Below are positions 9,478 to 19,523 of a stretch of 64,000 nucleotides of DNA, one piece after another. Location: assembly GCF_902459485.1 (NCBI RefSeq), contig NZ_LR699119.1, positions 1,984,001 through 2,048,000 of the forward strand, written 5' to 3'. The stretch's first letter is position 1, and every line of letters begins with the position of its first letter. This stretch comes from Aquicella siphonis (GTDB taxonomy: Bacteria; Pseudomonadota; Gammaproteobacteria; DSM-16500). Below the pieces are notes generated by a model. That model did not search any database. It was not told where the DNA came from and was given only the letters and a program-made list of their open reading frames with translations. A program made the translations under genes and the position numbers.

Positions 9478-10845
9478 ATGTCAAAAAACAAACTGACGTT
9501 TTGCTGCCAAACCTGCGGCACGCTATACCCCAAATGGTCAGGTCAATGCACCGGCTGCAATGAATGGAACACTATCGTGGAGGAAATGAATACGCCCGCG
9601 CCGGCATCACGCTATCAGGGATACGCAGGCGCCCACCAGCCTGTCATGACACGCATGGCTGATGTCACGCTGCATGAAGCAATCCGGCTGTCAACCGGCT
9701 CACAGGAACTGGACCGCGTATTAGGGGGAGGGATCATCATGGGTTCAGCCATCCTGATAGGCGGCGACCCGGGAATAGGCAAATCCACACTCTTGTTACA
9801 GACGGTAGCGCATCTCGGCCAGCAGATGAAAGTTTTATATGTCACAGGCGAAGAATCTCCCCAGCAAGTCACCTTGAGAGCGCGGCGTCTGGGCTTGCCG
9901 GAAAATCAACTGTGGTTGATGGCTGATACTCAGGTAGAAAGCATTCTGGGTCACGTGCAAAAGGAAAAACCGCGTATTTTGGTGATTGACTCCATTCAGA
10001 CCATGCATACGTCGCTATTAGCTTCCGCGCCTGGCTCAGTGGGACAGGTGCGCGAAAGCGCCATGCAGCTGGTACACTACGCCAAACAGTCAGACACCGC
10101 CTTGTTTCTGGTAGGTCATGTCACCAAGGAAGGCAGCCTGGCCGGCCCGCGCGTGCTGGAACACATGGTTGATACCGTCCTCTATTTTGAAGGCGAGCAG
10201 GATAACCGTTACCGCATGATTCGGGCGGTCAAAAACCGCTTTGGCGCCGTCAACGAGTTAGGCATTTTCGCCATGACGGAAAAAGGCTTGCGCGAAGTCA
10301 GCCACCCATCTGCCATTTTCCTTTCGCGCAGCGCTCAAGCCGTTTCCGGAAGCATCATTACCGCTACCAAGGAAGGATCCCGTCCCTTGCTGGTTGAAGT
10401 ACAAGCTCTGGTAGATCAAAGCCATATGGCGAATCCGCGACGGTTATCCGTCGGCCTGGAAAACCAGCGTCTTTCCATGCTGCTCGCCGTGCTGCATAGA
10501 CACACAGGCATTTCCACACACAGCCTGGACGTTTTTCTGAATGTCGTGGGCGGACTACAAATCTTCGAGCCCGCGGCTGATCTGCCCGCTGTTTTTGCCA
10601 TTTTGTCCAGTTTGCGAAACCGCGCCCTTCCGCATGATTTGCTCGCCTTTGGAGAACTGGGATTGTCTGGCGAAATCCGCCCGGTCCCCGGCGGACAGGA
10701 GCGATTAAAAGAAGCGGCCAAACATGGGTTTAAAACTGCGATTGTTCCCCAGGCAAACACCGCGAAAAAAACGCTGGATGGCATGAAAATCATGCCGGTT
10801 CAAACACTGAAGGAAGCTGTAGAGTGTCTTGAATCTTTCAACTGA
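9478..10845 (+). CDS. radA: DNA repair protein RadA
   Basis: 455 residues from the ATG at 9478. RadA is a RecA-like ATPase promoting branch migration in recombination. It shows an N-terminal zinc finger (CCQTCG ... CTGC), Walker A GDPGIGKST near residue 100, the RadA-specific KNRFG motif near 257, and a C-terminal Lon-protease-like domain (GLSGEIRPVPGGQERL). A longer in-frame ATG at 9445 exists, but the family begins with M-(A/S)-K-x-K-x-x-F-x-C immediately before the zinc finger, which matches 9478. Length agrees with E. coli RadA (460). Confidence 0.95.
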   Translation: MSKNKLTFCCQTCGTLYPKWSGQCTGCNEWNTIVEEMNTPAPASRYQGYAGAHQPVMTRMADVTLHEAIRLSTGSQELDRVLGGGIIMGSAILIGGDPGIGKSTLLLQTVAHLGQQMKVLYVTGEESPQQVTLRARRLGLPENQLWLMADTQVESILGHVQKEKPRILVIDSIQTMHTSLLASAPGSVGQVRESAMQLVHYAKQSDTALFLVGHVTKEGSLAGPRVLEHMVDTVLYFEGEQDNRYRMIRAVKNRFGAVNELGIFAMTEKGLREVSHPSAIFLSRSAQAVSGSIITATKEGSRPLLVEVQALVDQSHMANPRRLSVGLENQRLSMLLAVLHRHTGISTHSLDVFLNVVGGLQIFEPAADLPAVFAILSSLRNRALPHDLLAFGELGLSGEIRPVPGGQERLKEAAKHGFKTAIVPQANTAKKTLDGMKIMPVQTLKEAVECLESFN

Positions 10846-11212
10846 AATCCGTTTTCTCTCCCGTCTTGCCGGCCAATTTATTGATATATCATGCGTATAT
10901 CTTGTGTTCCGGACAGGGGCGTCTGTAACCGTGCCGGCATCCTCCTTCCTAAGCTTCTGAATCCTCTAGTTAAATCCGCCACGCCTGTCCGCACTTCACC
11001 TCTGCCGCATTGTCTGAGCACGCAGACAAGGTGATCAAATTATGTTGGTAATCAAAGAATTAATCCGCGCATGCCGGCATGGCTCCATCAGATTCAGAGT
11101 GGCCGCAAACATCCCGCCATATTCTTCTATACTTAATTTATGGTTTCAAGCCATACAGAAAACAGAAAAGCCGTTGGGAAATGGCAAATAACATAAAATG
11201 AGGGGTTTCTGC
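10846..11212 (+). other. Intergenic region upstream of the giant coiled-coil gene, with a possible 49-codon ORF
   Basis: About 370 bp without a recognised gene. It holds one small ORF, 11042-11191 (MLVIKELIRACRHGSIRF...), preceded by AAGGTGA about 7 nt upstream, ending 22 bp before the start of the next gene. It resembles nothing I know and may be chance. A single CTTAATT sits at about 11130, but no second half-site makes it a convincing PmrA box. Confidence 0.3.
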
Positions 11213-14200
11213 ATGTCAATCACCAGACAGAGTGATGAAGGTTCAAATGATCTATTGAGAAACGCAAAACTGATTTATATTGGGCTGATGATGAAGCAGT
11301 ATGAAAAGCTTCTCATCAGCGCAGAACTTTTCCAGAGAAAAAATTCCGAAAATCCTGACGCGCGCCTAGATGAAGAAAAGCTGCACGCGGCAATCATGGA
11401 ATTCCGGCAATTAAAATCCCGATGGCGAGATTTGTCCAGAAAGACAAACGACGATCCTGTGACCACACAGGAACTCAGTCTGTTCACGGATAACGATCTG
11501 GTGAAAGTCCGGGGGGCCATTAAAGATGCTATTGTCACTAACAACGACGAAGTTAAAATCGAAATATTTTCCCGCGGCCTGCTCACCATCGACTCCTTGA
11601 CAATAGGCAATGTGAAAACTCTGGTAACCAGCCTGGAAAAGCAAAAAGAATTACTGCAGGGTGATATCGACCAGGCACGGCATTTCCTGGATACCCTGGC
11701 AGTCATTCATGACACAGCCGTGACGCGCGAGAACCGCGAACGCCGGGACAGGCTGAACCAATCCCTGGAAGAGTTGAAAAAACGTGTCAGCGCTCACCCC
11801 CATCTGATGGAAAATGACTTCGCTGTTTACGAGAAAGACCTCAAACACTGCCAGACGCTCATGCAAGACATAAAAAAACAAATCGTCGACATGGCAATCG
11901 AGGATATGCGCATTATTGAAAGTTTATTAAAGAATCCTGTACGCGATGAAAACGTCCTGGATACATTATGGCAATCCTATTTTGACAAATCCAACAATTA
12001 CGCATTAAGCAGACTTTTCACCAATAACCTGCACGCAGGATCCGCCATTGATCCAGACAACCAAGACCGTGATTATCGTCTTGCATATAACCAACTGCTT
12101 GAAACCGCGGAAATCACACGTTCCCTGCTGATAAAACATAAAAAAATCGTCTTGTCCGAAAAGACACAAATCACTTCCAGGGAAAGTATAGGAGATCACA
12201 TTAAGGAATTAACCTGGATAGCCGACCATGCCGATCAATATAGCGCAGGCATCATCAGAGACCGGTTTGGAAAGTATTATGATCCTGAAACCGGAAACAT
12301 GCAGGTCATGTATGAATCCCTGTCAGGAAAAGATGTCATGAAATTGAAAAGCGAAATGCACGCTCGCTTTGAGACAGCCCGTTCCGAACTGATACAGCGC
12401 GGGATTATCGGAAACACACGGCTCAAACAGCAGACGACGGAAGCGCAGGCAAGAAAACAGTTTAAAGAATTGCAAAAACAGACATCCAGATTCGAGGAGT
12501 CAGTAAAGAAAGCCTATAAAAAATCAGCCTATTCTCCAAAGCAGGCGGGCGCGCTCAAAGCACAGTATCAACTGATTTGCAGATTATCACATGAGATGGA
12601 AGCGAATGGCGCTTACAAGATTATCCAATCCCGGGAAGCCAGAGAAAAAAAATCCGGCAAGAAAACAGAAACCGCTGGCCATGTTCAATCGGTCATCCGC
12701 GCTTTTGACCGTGTCAACTTCGATAATCGGATAACATTCTTTGAATCTCATCCTTTCGTCCGGGAAATACAAAGCGCCGAATTGAAAGCCAAGGAATTGA
12801 GTGACTGGTTATATGATTATCTGCGCGGCAATCCCGAATTTATCTCCGGTCAGCAAGCCAAAATGACCGTGGCGGAAATCAACCGTATCAACCACCAAAT
12901 CCAGGAAATGCTTGCCAACGGCAAGGATACAGCAAAGAAATACAAGGGCGGCGAATTTAAACAGTTTTTGCAAGATTATATCCGCGACAAACCAGCCGCA
13001 GTAGAAAAAGCAAACCAGCAAATTAACCAGTTTTACGCAGACAGGCTGACAGAAGTCATTGAAGGATTGCTCAGGAGGATTGACGCTTATCTGCAAAGCA
13101 TCAACAAAGACCAGGACAATATTGAAAAACTGAAAGAATACAAAGCTTATTTGCAATCCATTCAAAAAGAGCACGCCCGTTCTCAATACAGGAATTTCAC
13201 CCAGGCTGGCAAGGTATATGATATCCAACGCGACATGGGTTTGATTGAATCCCTGATGAACCGGCAGCTGAATATCGCAAAACAGGCTGGCCACATCGAA
13301 TCAACCATTAATGAGAAGTTACGCGACATCAGCGCACGCTTGCCAACCGCTGAAACCGGTTTTGAATCCTACCAGAAAGACCGGCTCGCCGGCATACGCG
13401 AGAGAAACCAGGAAGTTAACGTCCGCATGGCTGCACGCATTGCAAACATGGATCTCACGCCGTTACACGAACCGCAGGCCAGAATAAAAGATCGTCTCGA
13501 TAAACTCGGCAGTATGCTTGCCGTGTCATCCAGACAAATCAAATGGGACCAGCTGGAAGCCGCCCAATCAGATGAAATCAGAAAATCAATCCGGGGAAAA
13601 ATCGGAGATACAAAAGACGCTCTCGCCATGCTGGCTTCCGAATATGCCGAGGCATTCAAATACGGTCATTCCTCTATCGCGGACATGCAGGCACTGCTTG
13701 GCAAACTAGAGCCCGTACGCAAAAAAATACCTTCCGTAAAAACACCCGCTGACATTGATAAAATAATGAGTACTATTGTTGCGTTACTGCATTCCGAGCT
13801 GAAAGCTATCAAGGCAAAGAAGATTAACGCCAAAGCGGCGCTGGCCAGCCAGATCAACCAGGAGATAGAGGCGGCTTCTTCCAAAACAACCACCGCCGCA
13901 CCCGAAAAAAGCGCATACGAACCCCAGCGCGCCGCTCATGCGGCACTTGCCCGTTTGCATGACCATGCCGTCCGGATCAGGGATATGCGCCACGGCCTGA
14001 CAGAATCACTGGTGAGAAAAAACGAGGGTGATTTGCTTGAAATAGAGGCGCTGGCTCCCAAAATGGAAAACTATGCCAGTTCCATCAGCGCCTTGTTGAC
14101 CATTCTGGGACATCACGCCCGGCATGATGCCGACTTCAAAGAGTTTTATGACGCCGCCGTCGACGTGTCCGGAATGCCGCTTGAACATCCCGAAATCGAA

Positions 14201-15811
14201 GACAGAATTGTTCAGATTATTCAGCGTTACACCGAAATGATCGCACAAAAACTCGACGCCCTGAAGGCGGCGCCTTCTTCCGGGCAATACTGGGAAGAAT
14301 TTCGGTTTTTATCTCAATTATTGAAAGAATTTGATGTTACCCATCCTGTCCGCTACGCAATTGACCAGACACTGGAGCGATATGAAGAAGATCACGCCGA
14401 GCGGATCCGGTTTGAGCAAGAGCGTGAAAAAGTGCTGCTCAGGCTTGATAAAATTACCCGCAGCAACAGTGAAGCAATCCTGACTCCTCTGAATCAATGG
14501 GATATCTTCCGGCAAAAAACGCAGGCTTCCAGCAACAAGAACCAGACCATGGAACATGTCTCAACCGCCTACAAAGGAGATCTGGCCAAGCATCAACTCT
14601 TCATCAAGGAACAAGGAAAAATACTTGCGCAAAATATTAAAATGGCCGCAGAACTGACAGAGGATATTCAATCCCTAAAGCATGACGCGTCTAATGCCAG
14701 CGATCTTCTCGACAGAATGTCCTCACTCATAACACGCATGGAAAACCGAATCGAGCGTGTTAATCTCTTCCGTGAAACCCTGGATGAACAAATTGTTGCC
14801 GCCCAGGAAGATCTCAAGGCGGTCAAACAATTGAAGTCACAGTTATCCAGAATTATCAATCATCCTGATTTTCAGAAAATAGATGCAGCCATTGAACAAT
14901 TCAAGCAGAAAAAACAATTGATGGAAGAATTGAAACAAGCCCGCCACACGTTTTCCGAGTTTTCCGGCGACCTGGGCAAGGCGGACGCCCGCGCTGAATT
15001 AAACCAAAAACTAAAACAAGCGGCCATATTGTGTTCTTCATGCCAAACAGATGAAGCCCAACCAGCCCTGCGGTCGATCAAATCAATGCAGGATACTCTC
15101 GCCAGCCTGGATTCCATTTCTCATTTGACTCAAGCACTCCATTCCAAAGCATTCTTCAACAATCTCGGCCATTCCGAGAACCAGAAATTACTGCGTCAAT
15201 TTCTTGAATCCATTCCCGAAAAATTCTGGCTGCGCAACAAAAACGTGGATACTGTCATGAAAGCCTGCCTGTCGCCCAACGCTGACATCAATAATATAAC
15301 CGGATACATAGAACTGGATACTTACATAGAAAAAATCCAGTCTCAGGCGCGCGAGAAACTGGAAACTCTAAGCCAGGATATCAGCACGCTGGAAGCAAGC
15401 CTGGGCCGCTCCCTGGATGGATCCAGTGAAAAACTACTCCATGACCAGCAACTGATAAGCGATTATCAAGCCGCCAGGAGTCTGCTGGGCGAAGTAAACG
15501 CCATGTCATTGCAAACCGAAAGGCAACTGGAGATTGCCCGTCTTTGTCCACATCCGGGACACGTAAAAGCCATGTTGGGCACACATCAGAATGTGCTTGA
15601 AGCATTACCCGCGATACAACAGCAAGCAGTCCAGCTATCTGAAAAATACAAACAGCAAAAAACACAAAAACTTGTTGTCAAACCAGAAATTGCGGAAAAG
15701 CACCAACAACTTAGCAGCGTGGGAATGTTTGCACATCATCAGGCACCGAAGAAGCCGCGCAGCAAGCCGGATATCAGCCCCCATCCCGGCTCTGGGCCTA
15801 AAAATCAATAA
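11213..15811 (+). CDS. Giant coiled-coil protein, candidate secreted effector
   Basis: 1532 residues from the ATG at 11213, chosen because GAGGGG lies 7 nt upstream; an ATG at 11198 overlaps that site. I do not recognise a catalytic domain. The sequence is almost entirely charged and helical, rich in Lys, Glu, Gln and Ala with long heptad-like runs, very few Cys, no signal peptide and no membrane segments. The last 45 residues turn proline-, lysine- and serine-rich. Giant coiled-coil proteins without bacterial homologs are common among Dot/Icm substrates, but a structural or chromosome-associated role (SMC-like without ATPase motifs) cannot be excluded. It stands alone with 370 bp upstream and REP-like palindromes downstream. 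Confidence 0.75.
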   Translation: MSITRQSDEGSNDLLRNAKLIYIGLMMKQYEKLLISAELFQRKNSENPDARLDEEKLHAAIMEFRQLKSRWRDLSRKTNDDPVTTQELSLFTDNDLVKVRGAIKDAIVTNNDEVKIEIFSRGLLTIDSLTIGNVKTLVTSLEKQKELLQGDIDQARHFLDTLAVIHDTAVTRENRERRDRLNQSLEELKKRVSAHPHLMENDFAVYEKDLKHCQTLMQDIKKQIVDMAIEDMRIIESLLKNPVRDENVLDTLWQSYFDKSNNYALSRLFTNNLHAGSAIDPDNQDRDYRLAYNQLLETAEITRSLLIKHKKIVLSEKTQITSRESIGDHIKELTWIADHADQYSAGIIRDRFGKYYDPETGNMQVMYESLSGKDVMKLKSEMHARFETARSELIQRGIIGNTRLKQQTTEAQARKQFKELQKQTSRFEESVKKAYKKSAYSPKQAGALKAQYQLICRLSHEMEANGAYKIIQSREAREKKSGKKTETAGHVQSVIRAFDRVNFDNRITFFESHPFVREIQSAELKAKELSDWLYDYLRGNPEFISGQQAKMTVAEINRINHQIQEMLANGKDTAKKYKGGEFKQFLQDYIRDKPAAVEKANQQINQFYADRLTEVIEGLLRRIDAYLQSINKDQDNIEKLKEYKAYLQSIQKEHARSQYRNFTQAGKVYDIQRDMGLIESLMNRQLNIAKQAGHIESTINEKLRDISARLPTAETGFESYQKDRLAGIRERNQEVNVRMAARIANMDLTPLHEPQARIKDRLDKLGSMLAVSSRQIKWDQLEAAQSDEIRKSIRGKIGDTKDALAMLASEYAEAFKYGHSSIADMQALLGKLEPVRKKIPSVKTPADIDKIMSTIVALLHSELKAIKAKKINAKAALASQINQEIEAASSKTTTAAPEKSAYEPQRAAHAALARLHDHAVRIRDMRHGLTESLVRKNEGDLLEIEALAPKMENYASSISALLTILGHHARHDADFKEFYDAAVDVSGMPLEHPEIEDRIVQIIQRYTEMIAQKLDALKAAPSSGQYWEEFRFLSQLLKEFDVTHPVRYAIDQTLERYEEDHAERIRFEQEREKVLLRLDKITRSNSEAILTPLNQWDIFRQKTQASSNKNQTMEHVSTAYKGDLAKHQLFIKEQGKILAQNIKMAAELTEDIQSLKHDASNASDLLDRMSSLITRMENRIERVNLFRETLDEQIVAAQEDLKAVKQLKSQLSRIINHPDFQKIDAAIEQFKQKKQLMEELKQARHTFSEFSGDLGKADARAELNQKLKQAAILCSSCQTDEAQPALRSIKSMQDTLASLDSISHLTQALHSKAFFNNLGHSENQKLLRQFLESIPEKFWLRNKNVDTVMKACLSPNADINNITGYIELDTYIEKIQSQAREKLETLSQDISTLEASLGRSLDGSSEKLLHDQQLISDYQAARSLLGEVNAMSLQTERQLEIARLCPHPGHVKAMLGTHQNVLEALPAIQQQAVQLSEKYKQQKTQKLVVKPEIAEKHQQLSSVGMFAHHQAPKKPRSKPDISPHPGSGPKNQ

Positions 15812-15829
15812 AGCTCCATACTATCCCGT

Positions 15830-15990
15830 CGTGGTTCGAGACGCCGCTAGCGCGGCTCCTCACCACAAACGGGAATCAAATACGCCGCTGACGCGGCTCC
15901 TCGCCGCGAACGGAAAAATCCAAGTCCGTTCGCTCCTTCGACAAGCTCAGGACAGGCCTGAGGAGGCACGCAGTGCCGTCTCGAAGGGCG
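15830..15990. repeat. Cluster of three REP-like palindromic units
   Basis: Three related units share the layout TTCGAGAC, short GC stem, CTCCTCA. Unit 1 (about 15836-15866) has stem GCCGC/GCGGC; unit 2 (about 15887-15905) has the same stem with a decayed left flank; unit 3 is inverted, with stem GGCAC/GTGCC (15965-15977) and TCGAAGG at 15981-15987. Arms CCTTCGA (15935-15941) and TCGAAGG bracket unit 3. Two direct and one inverted copy form a typical intergenic REP cluster between convergent genes. Confidence 0.65.
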
Positions 15991-16062
15991 CGCTGCCCCT
16001 CACCATAAGCAGACAGATTGTCATGCCAGCATGTTTTTAGCTGGCATTCATAGGCACTGCAT

Positions 16063-16923
16063 TTAATTTTTATCGCCAACAGAAATAATCGAGTTAAGAA
16101 TTTTTGCAAGCCGATAACCCGCGAGTGCGGCTTCTTTTTCAGAAATCCGCCGGCCTTCTTCTACATACGCGGCAGAAAGTGCCTGGTTGGGAGCAGTGTT
16201 ATAAACATATTTTTTGGCATTTTCCAGACCTTCATTTGCCCAGTTTGCCGGTGTGATGTCATTGACCTGCGCTCCAAACCCGCTTTCCGGATAAAGAGCC
16301 ATGATATTGGACGCCGTTTCATGCGCCCGGGTTTGTGAACCCTCGCCTTCGAACACACCCACACCGCCATCCCATAACCTGTGCAGTTTAACGCGCTCGT
16401 TATTGTATCGGACGTAAAAATCGTTTCCACCCTTGTCGCCATTGGGCGTTGCGGCCGAGATATACGAAACCGTATGCAGCGGCTGGTGCAAATCACCGAC
16501 AATATGTGTCAGGAATGCGAGAAAGCGCGCGCGCTCATAGGCATTGGCGCGCGTGTTTTTAACTACCGGTTCGATATTGTTGACAGCCCACACCGCATTA
16601 TCATCATCAACCAGATCTTGCAGCGGCGTTCCATCGGTACTAAATGCGATATCAATGTAATGCCAGTGAGTATAGGTTTCAATTTTCTGCCCGCGCAGCG
16701 CATCAGGCCAATAAGAAATATTCGCGAATGACTTCATCTCGGGATATTGTTGATGCAGGTTTTCTACCAGCGCATCCACTTTTTCACGCACATCCGGTTT
16801 CAAATTTTGATAGGCAATTTCGGCGATCACCATGTGACCCAGCGCATTCCACGCAAACGAGACCGCAGGAAGGAGAAACATCAGACAGAACAGAGAGAGG
16901 AATCGGCCAAGGGTTTTCATCAT
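16063..16923 (-). CDS. S1/P1-family zinc-dependent nuclease, secreted
   Basis: 286 residues from the ATG at 16923; a farther ATG at 16950 is less likely because AAGAGA lies just upstream of the ATG-ATG at 16923/16920. The signal peptide ends PAVSFA, leaving Trp as the first mature residue. In S1/P1 enzymes this N-terminal Trp and the His six positions in (WNALGH) bind zinc. Other ligand motifs are present: YWPD, THWHY, LTHIVGDLHQPLH, and LHRLWD. All three zinc sites look intact, so an active single-strand nuclease or phosphatase exported from the cytoplasm is expected. It may serve phosphate or nucleotide scavenging. It is the last gene on the minus strand here and follows alr. Confidence 0.9.
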   Translation of the reverse strand: MMKTLGRFLSLFCLMFLLPAVSFAWNALGHMVIAEIAYQNLKPDVREKVDALVENLHQQYPEMKSFANISYWPDALRGQKIETYTHWHYIDIAFSTDGTPLQDLVDDDNAVWAVNNIEPVVKNTRANAYERARFLAFLTHIVGDLHQPLHTVSYISAATPNGDKGGNDFYVRYNNERVKLHRLWDGGVGVFEGEGSQTRAHETASNIMALYPESGFGAQVNDITPANWANEGLENAKKYVYNTAPNQALSAAYVEEGRRISEKEAALAGYRLAKILNSIISVGDKN

Positions 16924-17028
16924 TATGATTCTCTTAACTGGATTTTGCATGGCACTCTATCCTGTCAAAGAAGAATTATCAAGATTATATGCTTGTTTTG
17001 CGCTGTATCGCCGCAGCACGGACAATCG

Positions 17029-18108
17029 TCACATACTGACTTCAATCTTTGGTCTGGGAGTCATACGGGTCAAAATCTCATAAGCGGAGGTGTGGCTGGA
17101 TTCAGCAATATATTCAACCGGCAAATCCTCGCCCCATAGTGTAACAGGGTCGCCAATTTTCGCTTGGGGCTGATTACGCAAGTCCACTGTCAGCATGTCC
17201 ATGGAAACCCGGCCTACCAGCGGACAACGCGCGCCATTTACCAATATCGGCGTGCCCACGCCAGCAAATTGAGGATAGCCATCCCCGTAACCCACGCCCA
17301 CCACACCGACTTGCATATCTTCCGGCGCTTCCCAAGTCCCGCCGTAACCTATTTTTCCGCCTTTTTTTACCTTGGTGATGGCTATGAGCCTGGACCATAA
17401 AGTCATGACCGGTTTCAAATCGTAATCCAGGCCGGTTTTACCAGAAAACGGCGATCCGCCGTATAACATGAGTCCCGGCCGCACCCAATCGCCATGTGTT
17501 TCAGGCCAGGCAAGAATGGCCGCGGAATTCGCCATGCTGCGCGGGCCGCCAAAATGCCCGGTGACCTGATTGAATACGGCGAGCTGTTGTGCGGTAGCCC
17601 GACCGTCTGCCGCGTCTGCCTCTGCAAAATGTGTCATCAAACCTATAGGCTTTTGCACGGATTCGGCCGCCGTCAGACGAGTGTACACTTCCTGAAAATC
17701 CACAGGATCAATCCCCAGCCTGTGCATGCCGGTATTGACTTTCAGCCAGACTTTGAATGGATGTTTGACCCTGGCCTTTTCCAGCATTTCCACATGCGGC
17801 AAATGATGAACCACCAGGGTAAAATGATGTCTGGAGGCTTCCTGGACTTCATCCTGATAAAACAAGCCTTCTGCCAGCACAATCGACTGAGTAATCCCGT
17901 CATCACGCAGCATCAACCCTTCTTCCATGGAGGCGACACCCAGTGCGTCAGCGCCAGGCAAGGCATGGGCGATGCGTGTGATTCCGTGTCCATAGGCATT
18001 CGCTTTTACCATGGCAATGATCGAACGGCCGGATGCCAGTGCGCGAACCCGTTCAAGGTTATGCTGCAACGAGGCAAGATTGATTTTCATGTAAGTTGGA
18101 CGGCTCAT
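17029..18108 (-). CDS. alr: Alanine racemase
   Basis: 359 residues. A PLP-dependent enzyme interconverting L- and D-alanine for peptidoglycan. The PLP lysine lies in MVKANAYGHG (about residue 34). The C-terminal beta domain carries KIGYGGTW, with the catalytic tyrosine expected there, and GYGDGYP. The length fits the family (about 360). It follows dnaB by 20 nt on the same strand, the same dnaB-alr order as in many gammaproteobacteria. Confidence 0.95.
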   Translation of the reverse strand: MSRPTYMKINLASLQHNLERVRALASGRSIIAMVKANAYGHGITRIAHALPGADALGVASMEEGLMLRDDGITQSIVLAEGLFYQDEVQEASRHHFTLVVHHLPHVEMLEKARVKHPFKVWLKVNTGMHRLGIDPVDFQEVYTRLTAAESVQKPIGLMTHFAEADAADGRATAQQLAVFNQVTGHFGGPRSMANSAAILAWPETHGDWVRPGLMLYGGSPFSGKTGLDYDLKPVMTLWSRLIAITKVKKGGKIGYGGTWEAPEDMQVGVVGVGYGDGYPQFAGVGTPILVNGARCPLVGRVSMDMLTVDLRNQPQAKIGDPVTLWGEDLPVEYIAESSHTSAYEILTRMTPRPKIEVSM

Positions 18109-18128
18109 CTGAAATCACCCATACTGAA

Positions 18129-19523
18129 TCAGGAATAATTTGACTGACGCGTGAAGTTTTCGAAACAGGTATACTGCCCCATGAAGGTTAACCTGACTTT
18201 CCCAATCGGACCATTACGCTGCTTGGCGATAATGATTTCAGCGGTTCCCTTGTCAGGACTGTTTTCATTATAAACTTCATCCCGATATATAAAGGCAATC
18301 ACGTCAGCATCCTGCTCAATCGCGCCGGACTCACGCAAATCCGACATGACCGGCCGTTTGTCCGAGCGCTGCTCCAGTCCGCGGTTAAGCTGGGACAGCG
18401 CGACAACGGGTACTTTTAGCTCTTTCGCCAGCCCTTTTAGCGAACGGGATATTTCAGAAATTTCCGCTGTACGGTTTTCACTATAACCTGGCACTTGCAT
18501 CAATTGTAAATAATCAACCAATATCATTCCCAACTGGCCGTGTTCTTTCGCGAGCCGGCGCGCGCGCGCGCGCATTTCTGCCGGGCTGAGCCCGGGCGTA
18601 TCGTCAATAAACAGCGGCGTATCCGAGAGCATGCTTACTGTGGCGCTAATGCGCGGCCAGTCTTCGTCAGCCAGTTTTCCAGTACGTATACGCAGCTGAT
18701 CGATGCGGCACAAAGAAGACAGCAAGCGCATGACAATGGCTTCACCAGGCATTTCCATGCTGAAAATCAACACCGGAAAACGGCTCTTAATGGCCACATG
18801 TTCGGCTATATTCATTCCAAGCATCGTCTTACCCATGGAGGGACGTCCCGCAATAATGACCAGATCAGAGGGCTGCAGCCCCGAGGTCATTTCATCCAGG
18901 TCATGATACCCGGTTGGCACGCCGGTGATTGACGTGCCCGCATGAAACAAGGTATCGATCTTATCCATGGTTTTAGCGAGAAAGTCCTTAACATTAACGG
19001 GGCCGTCTCCGCGCGATCCCTGCTCGGAGATAGAAAAAACCCGCTGCTCCGCGGCATCCAGTAATTCCACTATGCTGCGGCCTTGTGAATTGAACGCACT
19101 GTCTGCGATATCACCGGCAGCCGCGATCATTTGCCGCAAAACAGAGCGTTCGCGAACAATGTCTGCATAGGCTGAAATATTGGCGGCGCTAGGTGTATTG
19201 TTCGCCAGTTCAAACAAGTAGACTTCCCCGCCCACCTGTTCCAATTCATGCATTTCGCGCAAGGCGTCAGAAACAGTCAGTACATCTATGGGCTTGCCTT
19301 GCTCTTGCAGCCGCGACATCACGCGGAAAATCAGCCGGTGTTCGTTACGGTAAAAATCTTCTTCACGCAGGCGCTCCACCACCTGGTCCCAGGCGCGGTT
19401 ATCCAGCATTAACCCGCCCAATACGGATTGTTCGGCTTCAATGGAGTGCGGCGGGACTTTGACCGAATGAGAATTCATGACCCGATTTGCGGGTGACCGT
19501 CTGTTTAGCAATGCTTCAGTCAT
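18129..19523 (-). CDS. dnaB: Replicative DNA helicase DnaB
   Basis: 464 residues. The hexameric replication-fork helicase. The N-terminal domain starts VPPHSIEAEQSVLGGLMLD. The RecA-like core has Walker A GRPSMGKT near residue 220, the DnaB motif SQLNRGLEQR, and GAIEQDADVIAFIYRDE. No intein is present. Alternative in-frame starts exist at the first Met and at Met16 (MNSHSVKVPP); the longer form is reported. It lies between rplI and alr. Confidence 0.96.
   Translation of the reverse strand: MTEALLNRRSPANRVMNSHSVKVPPHSIEAEQSVLGGLMLDNRAWDQVVERLREEDFYRNEHRLIFRVMSRLQEQGKPIDVLTVSDALREMHELEQVGGEVYLFELANNTPSAANISAYADIVRERSVLRQMIAAAGDIADSAFNSQGRSIVELLDAAEQRVFSISEQGSRGDGPVNVKDFLAKTMDKIDTLFHAGTSITGVPTGYHDLDEMTSGLQPSDLVIIAGRPSMGKTMLGMNIAEHVAIKSRFPVLIFSMEMPGEAIVMRLLSSLCRIDQLRIRTGKLADEDWPRISATVSMLSDTPLFIDDTPGLSPAEMRARARRLAKEHGQLGMILVDYLQLMQVPGYSENRTAEISEISRSLKGLAKELKVPVVALSQLNRGLEQRSDKRPVMSDLRESGAIEQDADVIAFIYRDEVYNENSPDKGTAEIIIAKQRNGPIGKVRLTFMGQYTCFENFTRQSNYS

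Noticed and set aside
11125-11140. PmrA-type box (CTTAAT) upstream of the giant coiled-coil gene
   Set aside because: Only one half-site; the second at the required spacing is missing. The same holds for CTTAATAT near 30478.
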